DNA of 32,416 nt from Reyranellaceae bacterium (lineage in GTDB: Bacteria > Pseudomonadota > Alphaproteobacteria > Reyranellales > Reyranellaceae). Shown here in pieces: positions 8,128 through 16,276 of the stretch. Within the stretch, counting starts at the first letter, position 1. The number at the start of each line of letters is the position of its first letter. The position numbers were made by a program, and so were the translations under genes. The notes below the pieces were generated by a model, which was given only the letters and a program-made list of their open reading frames with translations, had not been told where the DNA came from and made no database searches. The stretch lies in contig JALHMM010000076.1 of assembly GCA_022844045.1 (NCBI GenBank), forward strand, positions 1 through 32,416, in the 5' to 3' direction.

Positions 8128-10113
8128 ATGAACGCAATCGCCCGGATCGCCGTCGCCGCCGTCGTGGCCGCCGCCACGATGTGGACGACGCTCGAGTCCG
8201 TCAGCGCGCAAAGCGGCACGCGCGCGCCGCTGCTGATGGAGAAGAAGAAGACCCTGTTCCAGCGGGTGCTGACGCGGCCCGAGGCCAAGCTGCACGACAA
8301 GCCCGGCGGCACGCCCGGCGCGGCGATGGCGCCGATGAGCGCGCTCTATGTCTATGACCGCAAGAGCGACGCCGCGGGCGAATGGCTCGAGGTTGGCCCG
8401 GGCAGCGATGGCAAGACCACCGGCTGGCTGAAGGCGGTCGACACGGTGGCGTGGAAGCAGACCCTGACGCTCGCCTTCACCAACCCGGCGAACCGCGAGC
8501 GCACGCTGTTCTTCAAGGAGAAGGCCGAGCTGCAGAAACTGCTCGAATCGGAACAGCGCGCCGAGCAGGCCGCGGCGCTGCGCCAGCGCATCGTCGATCT
8601 CGGCCAGCTGCCGCCCGATTTCCCGGTGATCTCGATCGAGCCCTCGACCCATATCGACATCGCCAAGCAGTTCTACCTACTGCCCATCCTCGAGGCGGGT
8701 GAGACCTATCTGTCGAACAACATCAAGGCGCGCATGTTGCGCGTCGCCTCGCTTTCGCTCAAGGACGAGGCCGAGGATCCGCTGCGGCCCAAGGTGCGGA
8801 AGAACCTCTACGACTCGCTGAAGGACTTCCGGTTGGGCGTGGTCTTCGTCGTCGACACCACGACCTCGATGGGCCCCTATCTCGACCGCGCGCGCGAGGC
8901 GGCGATGAAGTTCTACGCCTCGATCGAGCGCGCCGGGCTGAAGGCCAATTACGGCCTTGTCGCCTACCGCAACAGCACCGAGAAGACCCCAGGCCTCGAA
9001 TACCTCACCAGGATCTACGTACAGCCGAAGGAAGCGCCGGATGCCGCGACCTTCACCGCCAAGCTCAAGGAGCTGAAGGCGACAACGGTGTCGAGCCACA
9101 GCTTCGCCGAGGATTCGATCGCGGGGCTGAAGGCGGCGATCGACGAGATCGACTGGTCGCCCTTCGATGGTCGTATCGTCATCCTGATCACCGACGCCGG
9201 CGCGTTGCGCAGCAACGATCCGGCCTCGTCGACGGGCCTCGACATCGATCGCATCCGCGATCTCGCCGACACCAAGAAGATCCACATCATGGCCGTGCAT
9301 CTTAAGACGCCGGTCGGCCGCCCCGATCACGGCACGGCCGAGAAGGACTATACCGGCCTGACGCAGGGCAAGAACCTGCCGCGCGCGCTCTACTACGGCA
9401 TCGACGCCGGCGACCTCGCCGAGTTCGGCCGCGGCGTCGACGGCGTGGCCGAAGGTGCCACCACCCTGCTGAAGGCCTTCGCCGCCGGACAGGCCCCGCC
9501 GCCACCACCCCCGCCGCCGCCGCGCGCTGGCACTGGCGCGCGCATTCAGCGCGACTTCCAGATCATCGGCAACGCCATGGCGCTGGCCTATCTCGGCTCG
9601 CAGCAGGGCACGCAGGCGCCACGCATGTTCGAGGCCTGGGTGGGCGATCGCGACACCGCGACGCCGACCTCCACCGTGTTCGACGTCCGCCTGCTGCTGA
9701 CGCGCAACCAGCTCTCCGACCTTCAGGAAACGCTCAAGCGCATCATCGCCTCGGGACGACGCAGCCAGATCCGCCCACAGAGCTTCTTCGACGAGCTGCG
9801 CAGCGCCGCGGCCGCGATGAGCCGCGATCCGGCGCGCATCGGCCGACGCGACACCGCGCGCCTGGCCGAGATCGGCCTGATGGGCGAGTACCTCGATGAC
9901 CTGCCCTATCGCTCCGAGTTGATGGGCCTTGATCAGGACACCTGGTCGAGCTGGAGCGTCGCGCAGCAGGAGGACCTGCTCGACCGGCTGGAGGCCAAGA
10001 TCAAGCTCTACCAGCGCTTCCACAACGAGGCCTCGCTGTGGATCCAGCTCGGCGGCCCCGGTGCGCGGCCGGGCGACGCGGTCTACCCGGTGCCGCTCGA
10101 CACGCTGCCGTGA
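8128..10113 (+). CDS. Secreted von Willebrand factor A domain protein
   Basis: A signal peptide (residues 1-28, ending VSAQ) precedes a probable SH3-like beta domain (about 30-110) and a helical segment. The vWA domain starts near residue 236, with a MIDAS motif DTTTS at 243-247 and the later metal-site aspartate in TDAG at 356. A run of nine prolines at about 457-465 separates it from a C-terminal domain of about 190 residues that I do not recognise. AGGAG lies 10 nt before the ATG. The vWA domain suggests metal-dependent protein binding in the periplasm. The same kind of vWA module occurs in PpkA-like kinases of type VI secretion loci, but there is no kinase domain here. It follows the Sel1 gene by 16 nt and belongs to the Srf operon. 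Confidence 0.8.
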   Translation: MNAIARIAVAAVVAAATMWTTLESVSAQSGTRAPLLMEKKKTLFQRVLTRPEAKLHDKPGGTPGAAMAPMSALYVYDRKSDAAGEWLEVGPGSDGKTTGWLKAVDTVAWKQTLTLAFTNPANRERTLFFKEKAELQKLLESEQRAEQAAALRQRIVDLGQLPPDFPVISIEPSTHIDIAKQFYLLPILEAGETYLSNNIKARMLRVASLSLKDEAEDPLRPKVRKNLYDSLKDFRLGVVFVVDTTTSMGPYLDRAREAAMKFYASIERAGLKANYGLVAYRNSTEKTPGLEYLTRIYVQPKEAPDAATFTAKLKELKATTVSSHSFAEDSIAGLKAAIDEIDWSPFDGRIVILITDAGALRSNDPASSTGLDIDRIRDLADTKKIHIMAVHLKTPVGRPDHGTAEKDYTGLTQGKNLPRALYYGIDAGDLAEFGRGVDGVAEGATTLLKAFAAGQAPPPPPPPPPRAGTGARIQRDFQIIGNAMALAYLGSQQGTQAPRMFEAWVGDRDTATPTSTVFDVRLLLTRNQLSDLQETLKRIIASGRRSQIRPQSFFDELRSAAAAMSRDPARIGRRDTARLAEIGLMGEYLDDLPYRSELMGLDQDTWSSWSVAQQEDLLDRLEAKIKLYQRFHNEASLWIQLGGPGARPGDAVYPVPLDTLP

Positions 10114-10132
10114 GTTTTCGTTTTCACTCTTA

Positions 10133-10334
10133 CCCTCCCCCTCCGGGGCAGGGGATTCGCATATGGCTCCCACCTCACCCTGAGGAGCGTCGCGAAGCGG
10201 CGCGTCTCGAAGGGTGGGCAACCCGCGCGGTGCCTGTGGCCCATGCTTCGAGACGGCCGCAAGCGCGGCCTCCTCAGCATGAGGTCGGGGTGTACCAAGG
10301 CCATATGCCAATGCCCTGCCCTCCGGGGGAAGGG
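10133..10334. repeat. Composite nested palindromic intergenic repeat
   Basis: Two inverted repeats are nested. The outer arms are 10133-10167 and 10300-10334, both carrying a GCATATGGC-type inner end and a C/G-rich outer end. The inner arms are 10172-10218 and 10241-10285, containing CTGAGGAG and GTCTCGAAG in one arm and their complements in the other. The inner unit resembles a palindromic repeat common between genes in Bradyrhizobium-like genomes, as I remember it. It fills most of the gap between the vWA gene and the ABC ATPase gene, so it may form a large RNA hairpin that lowers downstream expression or ends transcription. Confidence 0.8.
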
Positions 10335-10350
10335 ACTTCGTAGCGCAACC

Positions 10351-11112
10351 ATGGCTCTCGAGAGCGGCGGCGACACACCGGTCATCGCACTAAGCGATCT
10401 GACCAAGCGGCGCACCGCATCCGGTGCCACCTTCGAGCTGTCGGTCCCCGCGCTCACCGTGCCGCGCGGCGGCTGTTTCGCGCTGTGTGGCGAGAGCGGT
10501 AGCGGCAAGAGCACGCTGCTCGACATCCTCGCGCTCGCCTCGCGGCCCGACTCGGTCAAGTCCTTCGCGCTCCACGCCCAGGCCAGGCTGCGCAGCGACA
10601 TCGCCGCGCTGTGGGCGCGCGGCGGCACCGATTCGCTGGCGCCGCTGCGCGCGCGCCATCTCGGCTACGTGCCGCAGACCGGCGGCCTGTTCGCCTTCCT
10701 GCGCGTGCGCGACAACATCGCCCTGCCGCGCCGCCTGTTGGGCCTGCCCGACGACGGCACCGTCGAGCATCTCGCCGAACGCCTGGGCGTCGCCGACCAG
10801 CTGCGCAAGAAGCCATCGGCCCTGTCGGTAGGTCAGCGCCAGCGCGTCGCGATCGCGCGGGCATTGGCGCATGGCCCGGCCCTCGTGCTGGCCGACGAGC
10901 CCACCGCTTCCGTCGATCCCGCCACAGCCGAAACCGTCATGGCGCTGCTGCTGGAGCAGGCGGCACAGAACGGCGCGGCGGTCGTGGTCGCGTCGCACGA
11001 CTGGGCGCGCCTCCAGCAGCTCGGCCTGCCACGCTTGCACCCGCGCATCGAGCGGCACGCCGAGGGCGACACCACGATCGTGCGCTCGATCTTCGACCAG
11101 GTGCGGCGGTGA
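10351..11112 (+). CDS. ABC transporter ATP-binding protein (LolD/MacB-like)
   Basis: The 253-residue ATPase has all the usual elements: Walker A GESGSGKST at 47-55, a Q-loop in YVPQTGG, the signature LSVGQRQR, Walker B LVLADEPTAS and the H-loop in ASHDW. Its length and the FtsX-type partner put it in the family that powers lipoprotein release, MacB-type export or mechanotransmission rather than solute uptake. The ATG at 10351 is chosen because the upstream in-frame codons lie inside the palindromic repeat; no strong ribosome binding site is visible. The permease start overlaps its stop (GTGA), so the two are translationally coupled. Its position just behind the Srf genes suggests, but does not show, a role in the same system. 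Substrate unknown. Confidence 0.85.
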   Translation: MALESGGDTPVIALSDLTKRRTASGATFELSVPALTVPRGGCFALCGESGSGKSTLLDILALASRPDSVKSFALHAQARLRSDIAALWARGGTDSLAPLRARHLGYVPQTGGLFAFLRVRDNIALPRRLLGLPDDGTVEHLAERLGVADQLRKKPSALSVGQRQRVAIARALAHGPALVLADEPTASVDPATAETVMALLLEQAAQNGAAVVVASHDWARLQQLGLPRLHPRIERHAEGDTTIVRSIFDQVRR

Positions 11113-12338
11113 GCGAACAGCCTCGGCGCGTGCGCGACATGCGCCGCATCTTCGGTCTGGCGCTGGCCGACGCCGCGCATGAATGGCGCTCGACGCTATG
11201 CCTGGTGCTGGCGCTGGCCGCCGTGCTGGCGCCGCTGCTGATCCTCTTCGGCCTGCGCTACGGCGTGGTGCAGACGCTCGCCGACCGCATGACGCGCGAT
11301 CCACGGAACCTGGAGGTCGTGCCGATCGGCGCCGGTCGCTTCGATCAGGCGTTCTTCGACAAGGTCGCGGGCTGGCCGGACGTGGCCTTCCTGATCCCCA
11401 AGACGCGCTCGATATCGGCCACTATCGACATCTTCCGCGACGGCGGCTCGCCGGTGGCGGCGGAGATGATCCCCACGGCATCGGGCGACCCCCTGCTGGC
11501 TGGTGTCCGCCTGCCGGCCTCGCCTTTTCAGGTCGTGCTGTCGGCCGACGCGGCGCGCAAGCTGGGCAATGTCCAGGCCGGTCAGACCATCAGCGGCATC
11601 GTCGGCCGCAGTATCGACGGCCGTCCCGAGAATGTGCGGCTAAAGCTCGAGGTCGTGGCCGTCCTCCCTGATACGGCCCTCAACGGCGAGGCGGTCTTCC
11701 TGCCGCTGCCGACCTTGGCCGATACCGAGTCGTTCCGTGAGGGCTTCGCTGTATCGGCCTTCAACGCCGATGGCCCGCCGCGGCCATCCGATCCGCGCCT
11801 CTACGCCGGCTTCCGCCTTTACGGCCGCACGATCTACGACATCCCGGTCCTGCGCGACCGGCTGCTGGCCGAGCGCATCGAGACCTTCACGCGCGCCGCC
11901 GAGGTCGAGCAGATCCAGTCGCTCGATCGCAACCTCGGCATCCTGTTCTGGCTGGTGGCGGGGATCGGCGCCGCCGGCTTCCTGCTGTCGCTGGGCGTCA
12001 GCCTGTGGGGCGCGGTCGAACGCAAGCGCCGCGACCTTGCGCTCCTGCGTCTGCTGGGCTTCCGCGCCCGCGCGACGGTGCTGTTTCCCGTCACCCAGGC
12101 GGCGCTTGTCGCCTGCCTCGGCGTCGGCCTTGGCTGGGCGGCGCAGGCCGGCGCGGCCATTGTGCTCGACCGCTACTTTGCCTCAAGCGTCGGCGCCGGC
12201 GAGGCGGTTTCGCGCCTGCTGCCGGTGCACCTCGCCTCGGCCGCCGGGACGACCCTGCTCTGCGCCCTGCTGGCCGCCGCCATCGCCAGCGCCCGCGCCG
12301 CCCGTATCGATCCGTCCGAAGGCCTGCGCGAGTTGTAG
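11109..12338 (+). CDS. FtsX/MacB-like ABC transporter permease
   Basis: The 409-residue product begins at a GTG overlapping the ATPase stop codon. The topology is typical of the FtsX-like permease family: one transmembrane helix near the N-terminus (about 31-50), a large extracytoplasmic domain (about 55-270), then three helices (about 277-300, 323-352, 374-397). A cytoplasmic-facing stretch ERKRRDLALLRLLGFR carries the conserved 'LLRLLG' coupling helix seen in LolC/E, MacB and FtsX. It ends with the usual 'IDPSEGLREL' tail, matching the 'xPxEALR' end of this family. It forms a complete exporter-type pair with the preceding ATPase and is the last gene of the + strand block, converging on the hydrolase gene 7 nt away. 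Substrate unknown. Confidence 0.85.
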   Translation: MSEQPRRVRDMRRIFGLALADAAHEWRSTLCLVLALAAVLAPLLILFGLRYGVVQTLADRMTRDPRNLEVVPIGAGRFDQAFFDKVAGWPDVAFLIPKTRSISATIDIFRDGGSPVAAEMIPTASGDPLLAGVRLPASPFQVVLSADAARKLGNVQAGQTISGIVGRSIDGRPENVRLKLEVVAVLPDTALNGEAVFLPLPTLADTESFREGFAVSAFNADGPPRPSDPRLYAGFRLYGRTIYDIPVLRDRLLAERIETFTRAAEVEQIQSLDRNLGILFWLVAGIGAAGFLLSLGVSLWGAVERKRRDLALLRLLGFRARATVLFPVTQAALVACLGVGLGWAAQAGAAIVLDRYFASSVGAGEAVSRLLPVHLASAAGTTLLCALLAAAIASARAARIDPSEGLREL

Positions 12339-12345
12339 ACGGCGC

Positions 12346-13434
12346 CTACCGCGCATTACCCCAGGCGGCCAGCAGATCCGGCCGCGCGGTATCGGCGCCC
12401 GAGGGCAGGCGTGCCGTCTTGTCGGAGAGCCAGGCCAGCACGTCGGCCCGCGGCTTGGCCGCGTCCAGGTCGCGCAGCAGCATGTGATAGCCCTTGGGAT
12501 AGACCGCGATGCGCGAATCCGCCCGTACCGGCATCTGGCCGATCGCCGCGCGCATCGGGCCCTCTGGTACCAGTCGGTCGTTGGCGCCGTACAATAGCAG
12601 GTAGGGCACATCGATCGTCGCCGTCGCCGCCTTGGCGCGGTCCATCAGATCGAGCAGACCCCAACCCATGTCGAGCCGGTACTGACGCAGCACCTTGGGA
12701 TCGTTGGCGTACCGCCGCAGCATTTCCTTGTTGCTGGACGGCTGGAAGTCGATCGATGTCGGACCCGTCGGCAGCCATGGAATGGTGTGGGCGAAGAACC
12801 ATGCGCCCGCGCGGGCAACGGCGCCCACCGTGTCGCGCGAGCGCACCGCCGGGCCGATCAGGATGGCGCCGGCCAGCTTCGGCTCGACGGCCGCATTCCG
12901 GGCCGCCTCGCCCAGCAGTGCCAGCGCCACGGCGCCGCCCATGCTTTCGCCCATGAGGTACAAGGGCACGCCGGGATGGCGCGCCGCGATCAGCTTCAGC
13001 GCCGTGCGCGCGTCCTGGATCAGGGCGTCGGTCGCGGGCCAGCGGCCGCGATTGGGGCCGTCGCCGAAGCCGCGCTGATCGTAGGCGAAGGTCGTCACGC
13101 CCGCCTCGGCCCAGCTCTTGCCCGGCTCATCGAAGGCGTTGGAATAGTCGCCGAAGCCGTGCAGGGCCAGGATCACGGCGCGCGGCTTGCCGTCCTTGGC
13201 CGGCCACGCACGCAACGGCAGAATCGCGCCATCGGCGGCGATGATCCGCGCATCCTGCAGGCTGGGCGTGGTGGTCGGCGGTCCGGCCGGGATCTCGACC
13301 GGCGCGCACGCCGCGGCCGACAGAACGCAGAACAGCGCGACAGTCCCGCGCTTGATCGGCGGGCTACCCGGTCTATGATCCGCGCGGTTGCGGACAAGGA
13401 ACGAGGCGATGGCGGCGCAGGCGGTTGAGATCAT
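12346..13434 (-). CDS. Alpha/beta hydrolase, probable lipoprotein (monoacylglycerol lipase-like)
   Basis: The protein contains the serine hydrolase triad: nucleophile in GESMGG, acid in YGANDRLVP and histidine in YPKGYHMLL, plus the oxyanion-loop LALHGFGD. This arrangement and the SFDxRGFG-like YDQRGFGDG resemble monoacylglycerol lipases and lysophospholipases (Hydrolase_4 family). Near the N-terminus TVALFCVLSAAAC is a good lipobox, so the mature protein probably begins at that cysteine and sits on a membrane. The ATG at 13434 gives an unusually long 31-residue charged leader and overlaps the divergent zinc-finger gene by 26 nt. No ATG, GTG or TTG lies closer to the lipobox in frame, so the start is uncertain. 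Substrate is inferred. Confidence 0.8.
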   Translation of the reverse strand: MISTACAAIASFLVRNRADHRPGSPPIKRGTVALFCVLSAAACAPVEIPAGPPTTTPSLQDARIIAADGAILPLRAWPAKDGKPRAVILALHGFGDYSNAFDEPGKSWAEAGVTTFAYDQRGFGDGPNRGRWPATDALIQDARTALKLIAARHPGVPLYLMGESMGGAVALALLGEAARNAAVEPKLAGAILIGPAVRSRDTVGAVARAGAWFFAHTIPWLPTGPTSIDFQPSSNKEMLRRYANDPKVLRQYRLDMGWGLLDLMDRAKAATATIDVPYLLLYGANDRLVPEGPMRAAIGQMPVRADSRIAVYPKGYHMLLRDLDAAKPRADVLAWLSDKTARLPSGADTARPDLLAAWGNAR

Positions 13435-13594
13435 CGAGGTGGAGACGGACCGGGTCGGCTGCGATGGCGGCGGCGGGGCGCTGGGCCACCCCAAGGTGTA
13501 CCTCAATTTGGGCAAGGATGGGCATATCGACTGCCCCTATTGCGGCCGCCGCTACGTCCTGAAAGCCGGCGCCAAGAGCGGCGAGCACCACTGA
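13409..13594 (+). CDS. CHCC zinc-finger domain protein
   Basis: This 61-residue protein has the small zinc-finger domain of the zf-CHCC family (NDUFS6-like), with ligands in ALGHPKVYLNL and CPYCGRRYVL; the usual Cys-His-Cys-Cys set can be read as C, H and the CxxC pair. In alphaproteobacteria and mitochondria this domain accompanies respiratory complex I. The ATG at 13409 is preferred over an upstream TTG because AAGGA and GAGG lie at 13396-13406. Its stop overlaps the start of the MaoC gene (TGATG), so it heads a four-gene operon of CoA-thioester enzymes. It could be a complex I accessory protein that happens to be co-transcribed, or a partner of those enzymes. Confidence 0.85.
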   Translation: MAAQAVEIIEVETDRVGCDGGGGALGHPKVYLNLGKDGHIDCPYCGRRYVLKAGAKSGEHH

Positions 13595-14052
13595 TGCGCA
13601 CCCTCGGCGGCGGCATGTACTACACCGACCTCAAGGTCGGTGAGCGTTTCCAGACCATCGGCCGCACGATCTTCGAAGCCGACCTGATCAACTTCATCAC
13701 CTGCACCGGCCTGCAGGAGGGGCTGTTCAACAGCCTGGAGTACATCGAGAAGCACTCCCCCACCGGCAAGCGGCTGGTGCCGGGCGCGCTGGTCTACAGC
13801 TTCGCCGAGGGGCTGCTGGTGCCGGTGACGATCCAGGGCACCGGCATGGCCTTTCTCGGCATGACGCTGGATATCAAGGCGCCGACCTTCGTCAACGACA
13901 CCATCCATGTCGAATGCGAGGTCACCGAAGTGCGGCCGACCTCGAAGGATCCGACGCGCGGCCTGGTGCGCACCATGAACCTGGTGAAGAACCAGCGCGG
14001 CGAGACGGTGCTGACCTACGACCCGCTGCGCATGATGCGCGGCCGGCCCTGA
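13594..14052 (+). CDS. MaoC-like hot-dog dehydratase
   Basis: The 152-residue product has the MaoC/hot-dog layout: an N-terminal strand with DLKVGERF, a central helix region VPGALVYSFAEGLL (the 'GHLTLAL'-like hot-dog helix) and DTIHVECEVTEVRPTSK, typical of (R)-hydratase-like MaoC proteins. Members hydrate or dehydrate enoyl-CoA thioesters. The usual Asp/His pair (often 'D.NPLH') appears altered here to DLINFITCTG, so activity as a hydratase is not assured. The ATG overlaps the stop of the zinc-finger gene and the crotonase gene follows after 12 nt, giving a coupled operon likely dedicated to one acyl-CoA pathway. Confidence 0.75.
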   Translation: MRTLGGGMYYTDLKVGERFQTIGRTIFEADLINFITCTGLQEGLFNSLEYIEKHSPTGKRLVPGALVYSFAEGLLVPVTIQGTGMAFLGMTLDIKAPTFVNDTIHVECEVTEVRPTSKDPTRGLVRTMNLVKNQRGETVLTYDPLRMMRGRP

Positions 14053-14064
14053 CGGGAGGCGGCG

Positions 14065-14838
14065 ATGGCCAAGGTCCTGGTCGACCGGTCGGGCACGACC
14101 ACCATCGTCACCATCAATCGCTTCGCCGAGGCGCGCAACGCCGTCGATCCTGAGACCGCCGTGTCATTGCGCGAGGCCTTCCTCGCCTTCGACGCCGACG
14201 ACAGCCAGTCGGTGGCGATCCTCACCGGCGCCAATGGCGCCTTCTGCGCCGGCTACGATCTGAAGAGCGCGGCCCAGGGCAGTGGCCTGCGCTATGAGCC
14301 CGAGGGCGTCGGCCCGATGGGTCCGTCGCGCCTCCTGCTCGGCAAGCCGGTGATCGCCGCCGTCGAAGGCCACGCGGTGGCAGGCGGGCTCGAACTCGCA
14401 CTGTGGTGCGACATGCGCGTGGCCTCGGCGACGGCGAAGTTCGGGGTGTTCTGCCGACGCTGGGGCGTGCCGCTGGTCGATGGCGGCACGGTGCGCCTAC
14501 CGCGCCTGATCGGCCAGAGCCGCGCGCTTGATATGATCCTCACCGGCCGCGAAGTCGGCGCCGAGGAGGCGCTGGCCTGGGGGCTGGCCAATCGTCTCGT
14601 GCCGGCGGGCCAGGCGCTCAGCGAGGCGCTGACCTTGGCCGAACAGCTCGCGAAGTTCCCGCAGGTCTGCATGCGCAGCGACCGGCTGTCGACCTACGAG
14701 CAGTGGAATCTCGACATCGTCGAGGCGTTGAAGAACGAGGGAAGGCGCGGCCAGCCGGCGATCTTGCAGGAGACGCGCGCCGGCGCGTCGCGCTTCGCCT
14801 CGGGCAAGGGCCGCGGCGGCAGCTTCCAGGATTTGTGA
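14065..14838 (+). CDS. Crotonase/enoyl-CoA hydratase family protein
   Basis: The 257-residue protein has the crotonase fold, with oxyanion-hole motifs GAFCAGYDL and EGHAVAGGLELAL. The region that normally provides the two catalytic glutamates reads FGVFCRRWGVPLVDGGTVRL. The first glutamate position is replaced and an aspartate stands near the second, a known subgroup of 'crotonase/enoyl-CoA hydratase family' proteins whose reaction is often not simple hydration. It is preceded by GGGAGGCGGCG as ribosome binding site. It lies between the MaoC and PhyH genes in the operon and is clearly paralogous to the gene at 19639-20403. The substrate cannot be told from sequence. Confidence 0.85.
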   Translation: MAKVLVDRSGTTTIVTINRFAEARNAVDPETAVSLREAFLAFDADDSQSVAILTGANGAFCAGYDLKSAAQGSGLRYEPEGVGPMGPSRLLLGKPVIAAVEGHAVAGGLELALWCDMRVASATAKFGVFCRRWGVPLVDGGTVRLPRLIGQSRALDMILTGREVGAEEALAWGLANRLVPAGQALSEALTLAEQLAKFPQVCMRSDRLSTYEQWNLDIVEALKNEGRRGQPAILQETRAGASRFASGKGRGGSFQDL

Positions 14839-14839
14839 G

Positions 14840-15643
14840 ATGATCACCGACAGAGACGTTCAGCATTACCAGGAGGACGGCGCGGTCTGCCTGCGCGGCC
14901 TGTTCTCGATGGACTGGATCGATCGCCTGCGCCGCGCCGTCGACGACGACATGGCCGCGCCTGGTCCGATGAAGCGCATCAACACGCCCGAGGGGAAGCC
15001 CGGCCTGTTCTTCGTCGACTTCCAGCTCTGGCAGCGCCACACCGATTGCCGCGCCTTCGTCTACGACTCGCCCGCCGCGGCGATCGCCGCGCGGCTGATG
15101 GGCTCGCGCGAGGTCGTCTACTATCACGACCATCTGCTGGTGAAGGAGCCGGGCACCGCCGAGCGCACGCCATGGCATCACGACCAGCCCTACTATCCCG
15201 TGGACGGCAAGCAGATCGTCTCGCTCTGGCTGCCGCTCGATCCCGTCGCGCGCGAAACCTGCGTCGAATACGTGCGCGGCTCGCATCGCTGGGGCCGCTG
15301 GTTCCAGCCAAAGTTCTTCCGCCAGGGCGGCGTCGACCTGCAGGTCGAGGATCCGCGCTTCGAGCCGCTGCCCGACCTCGACGCCGAGCGCGGCCGGCAC
15401 GAATTCCTCGCCTGGGACATGGAGCCGGGCGACGTCATCGCCTTCCACGCGCTCACCCTGCACGGCGCCGCCGGCAACACCTCGATGCAACGCCGCCGCC
15501 GCGCCTGGGCGACGCGCTGGTGCGGCGACGACGCGCGCTACGCCGCACGCGTCGGCCAGATCTCACCGCCGATCGAGGGACACGGGCTGAAGCCGGGCGA
15601 CGCGCTCGAATGCGCGACGTTCCCGAAGGTCTGGCCGCGCTGA
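14840..15643 (+). CDS. Phytanoyl-CoA dioxygenase (PhyH) family protein
   Basis: This 267-residue protein matches the Fe(II)/2-oxoglutarate-dependent PhyH family. The iron ligands can be read as H113 and D115 in WHHDQPYY and H208 in LTLHGAAGN, with an arginine-rich segment shortly after (RRRRAW) that would bind 2-oxoglutarate. The family hydroxylates acyl-CoAs and other small molecules. It starts 1 nt after the crotonase stop and ends 1 nt before the convergent lipoprotein gene, so it is the last gene of the zinc finger-MaoC-crotonase-PhyH operon. The combination suggests oxidation of a branched or modified acyl-CoA, but the substrate is unknown. Confidence 0.85.
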   Translation: MITDRDVQHYQEDGAVCLRGLFSMDWIDRLRRAVDDDMAAPGPMKRINTPEGKPGLFFVDFQLWQRHTDCRAFVYDSPAAAIAARLMGSREVVYYHDHLLVKEPGTAERTPWHHDQPYYPVDGKQIVSLWLPLDPVARETCVEYVRGSHRWGRWFQPKFFRQGGVDLQVEDPRFEPLPDLDAERGRHEFLAWDMEPGDVIAFHALTLHGAAGNTSMQRRRRAWATRWCGDDARYAARVGQISPPIEGHGLKPGDALECATFPKVWPR

Positions 15644-15644
15644 G

Positions 15645-16271
15645 CTACAGCCTGCCGTAGCTGCGCACCAGCTCGCGAAACAGCGGCAGTGCCTGGTCAA
15701 ATTGCGCCTTGGTCCGCCCCAGCAGCATCATTTCGGCGACCACCGAGCCCTCGTCGATGAAGGCGATCGCTTCGGTATCGCCCGAGGGATTGTTGCCGAG
15801 GATATAGAGCTCGGCGCGCTTGCGGTTCGCCAGCGGTAACGGCGGCTGTTTGGCGATCGAGAACTCGGGATGGCGCTGCTTGCGTTGCTCGCCGATGTTG
15901 GCGAGCTTGGCGGCGATGTCGGGAGCGCGGTCGTTCTTCACGAAAGCCTCCAGCGACACGAAGACATCGGCGCTCGAGGAGCGCGGCTGGCCCGGTGGCG
16001 TGACGATGACGAAGACGTCATCCTTGCCGCCGCTGCCAGTGTCGGTCGACCAGTAGGCGGTGGCGACCCAATCGCGCGGCGATTTGACGGCATAGCGCAG
16101 GCCCGACAGCTCGACGACCACGCGGCCATCGGGCAACGTTTGCGTCACCGGCGCCGGACGCGGTGGCGGCGGCGGCGGTGCCGGTGGCGCAGCCGGCGCC
16201 GGCGGTGGTTTCTTGTCGCCGCATCCCCCGAGGATCGCCAGCGACGCGATCGAGAACAGCCGACGCTTCAT
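15645..16271 (-). CDS. Putative lipoprotein of unknown function
   Basis: The 208-residue product begins with a short basic n-region and a hydrophobic stretch ending in the lipobox ILGGC, followed by a Pro/Ala-rich linker (about 22-45) and a mixed alpha/beta domain of about 150 residues. I do not recognise the domain; motifs such as VVELSGLRYAVKSPRDW and AIAFIDEGSVVAEMMLLG suggest a small beta-rich fold like those in stress-induced or PsbP/LpqN-type lipoproteins, which is a guess. It starts 5 nt after the oxidoreductase gene stop, so it is the second gene of a two-gene unit. Confidence 0.7.
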   Translation of the reverse strand: MKRRLFSIASLAILGGCGDKKPPPAPAAPPAPPPPPPRPAPVTQTLPDGRVVVELSGLRYAVKSPRDWVATAYWSTDTGSGGKDDVFVIVTPPGQPRSSSADVFVSLEAFVKNDRAPDIAAKLANIGEQRKQRHPEFSIAKQPPLPLANRKRAELYILGNNPSGDTEAIAFIDEGSVVAEMMLLGRTKAQFDQALPLFRELVRSYGRL

Positions 16272-16276
16272 GGCGA

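Noticed and set aside
8677..10311. A 544-codon - strand frame across the vWA gene
   Set aside because: It is the antisense shadow of a gene with a signal peptide and MIDAS motif; the translation is low-complexity Arg/Ala/Gly-rich.
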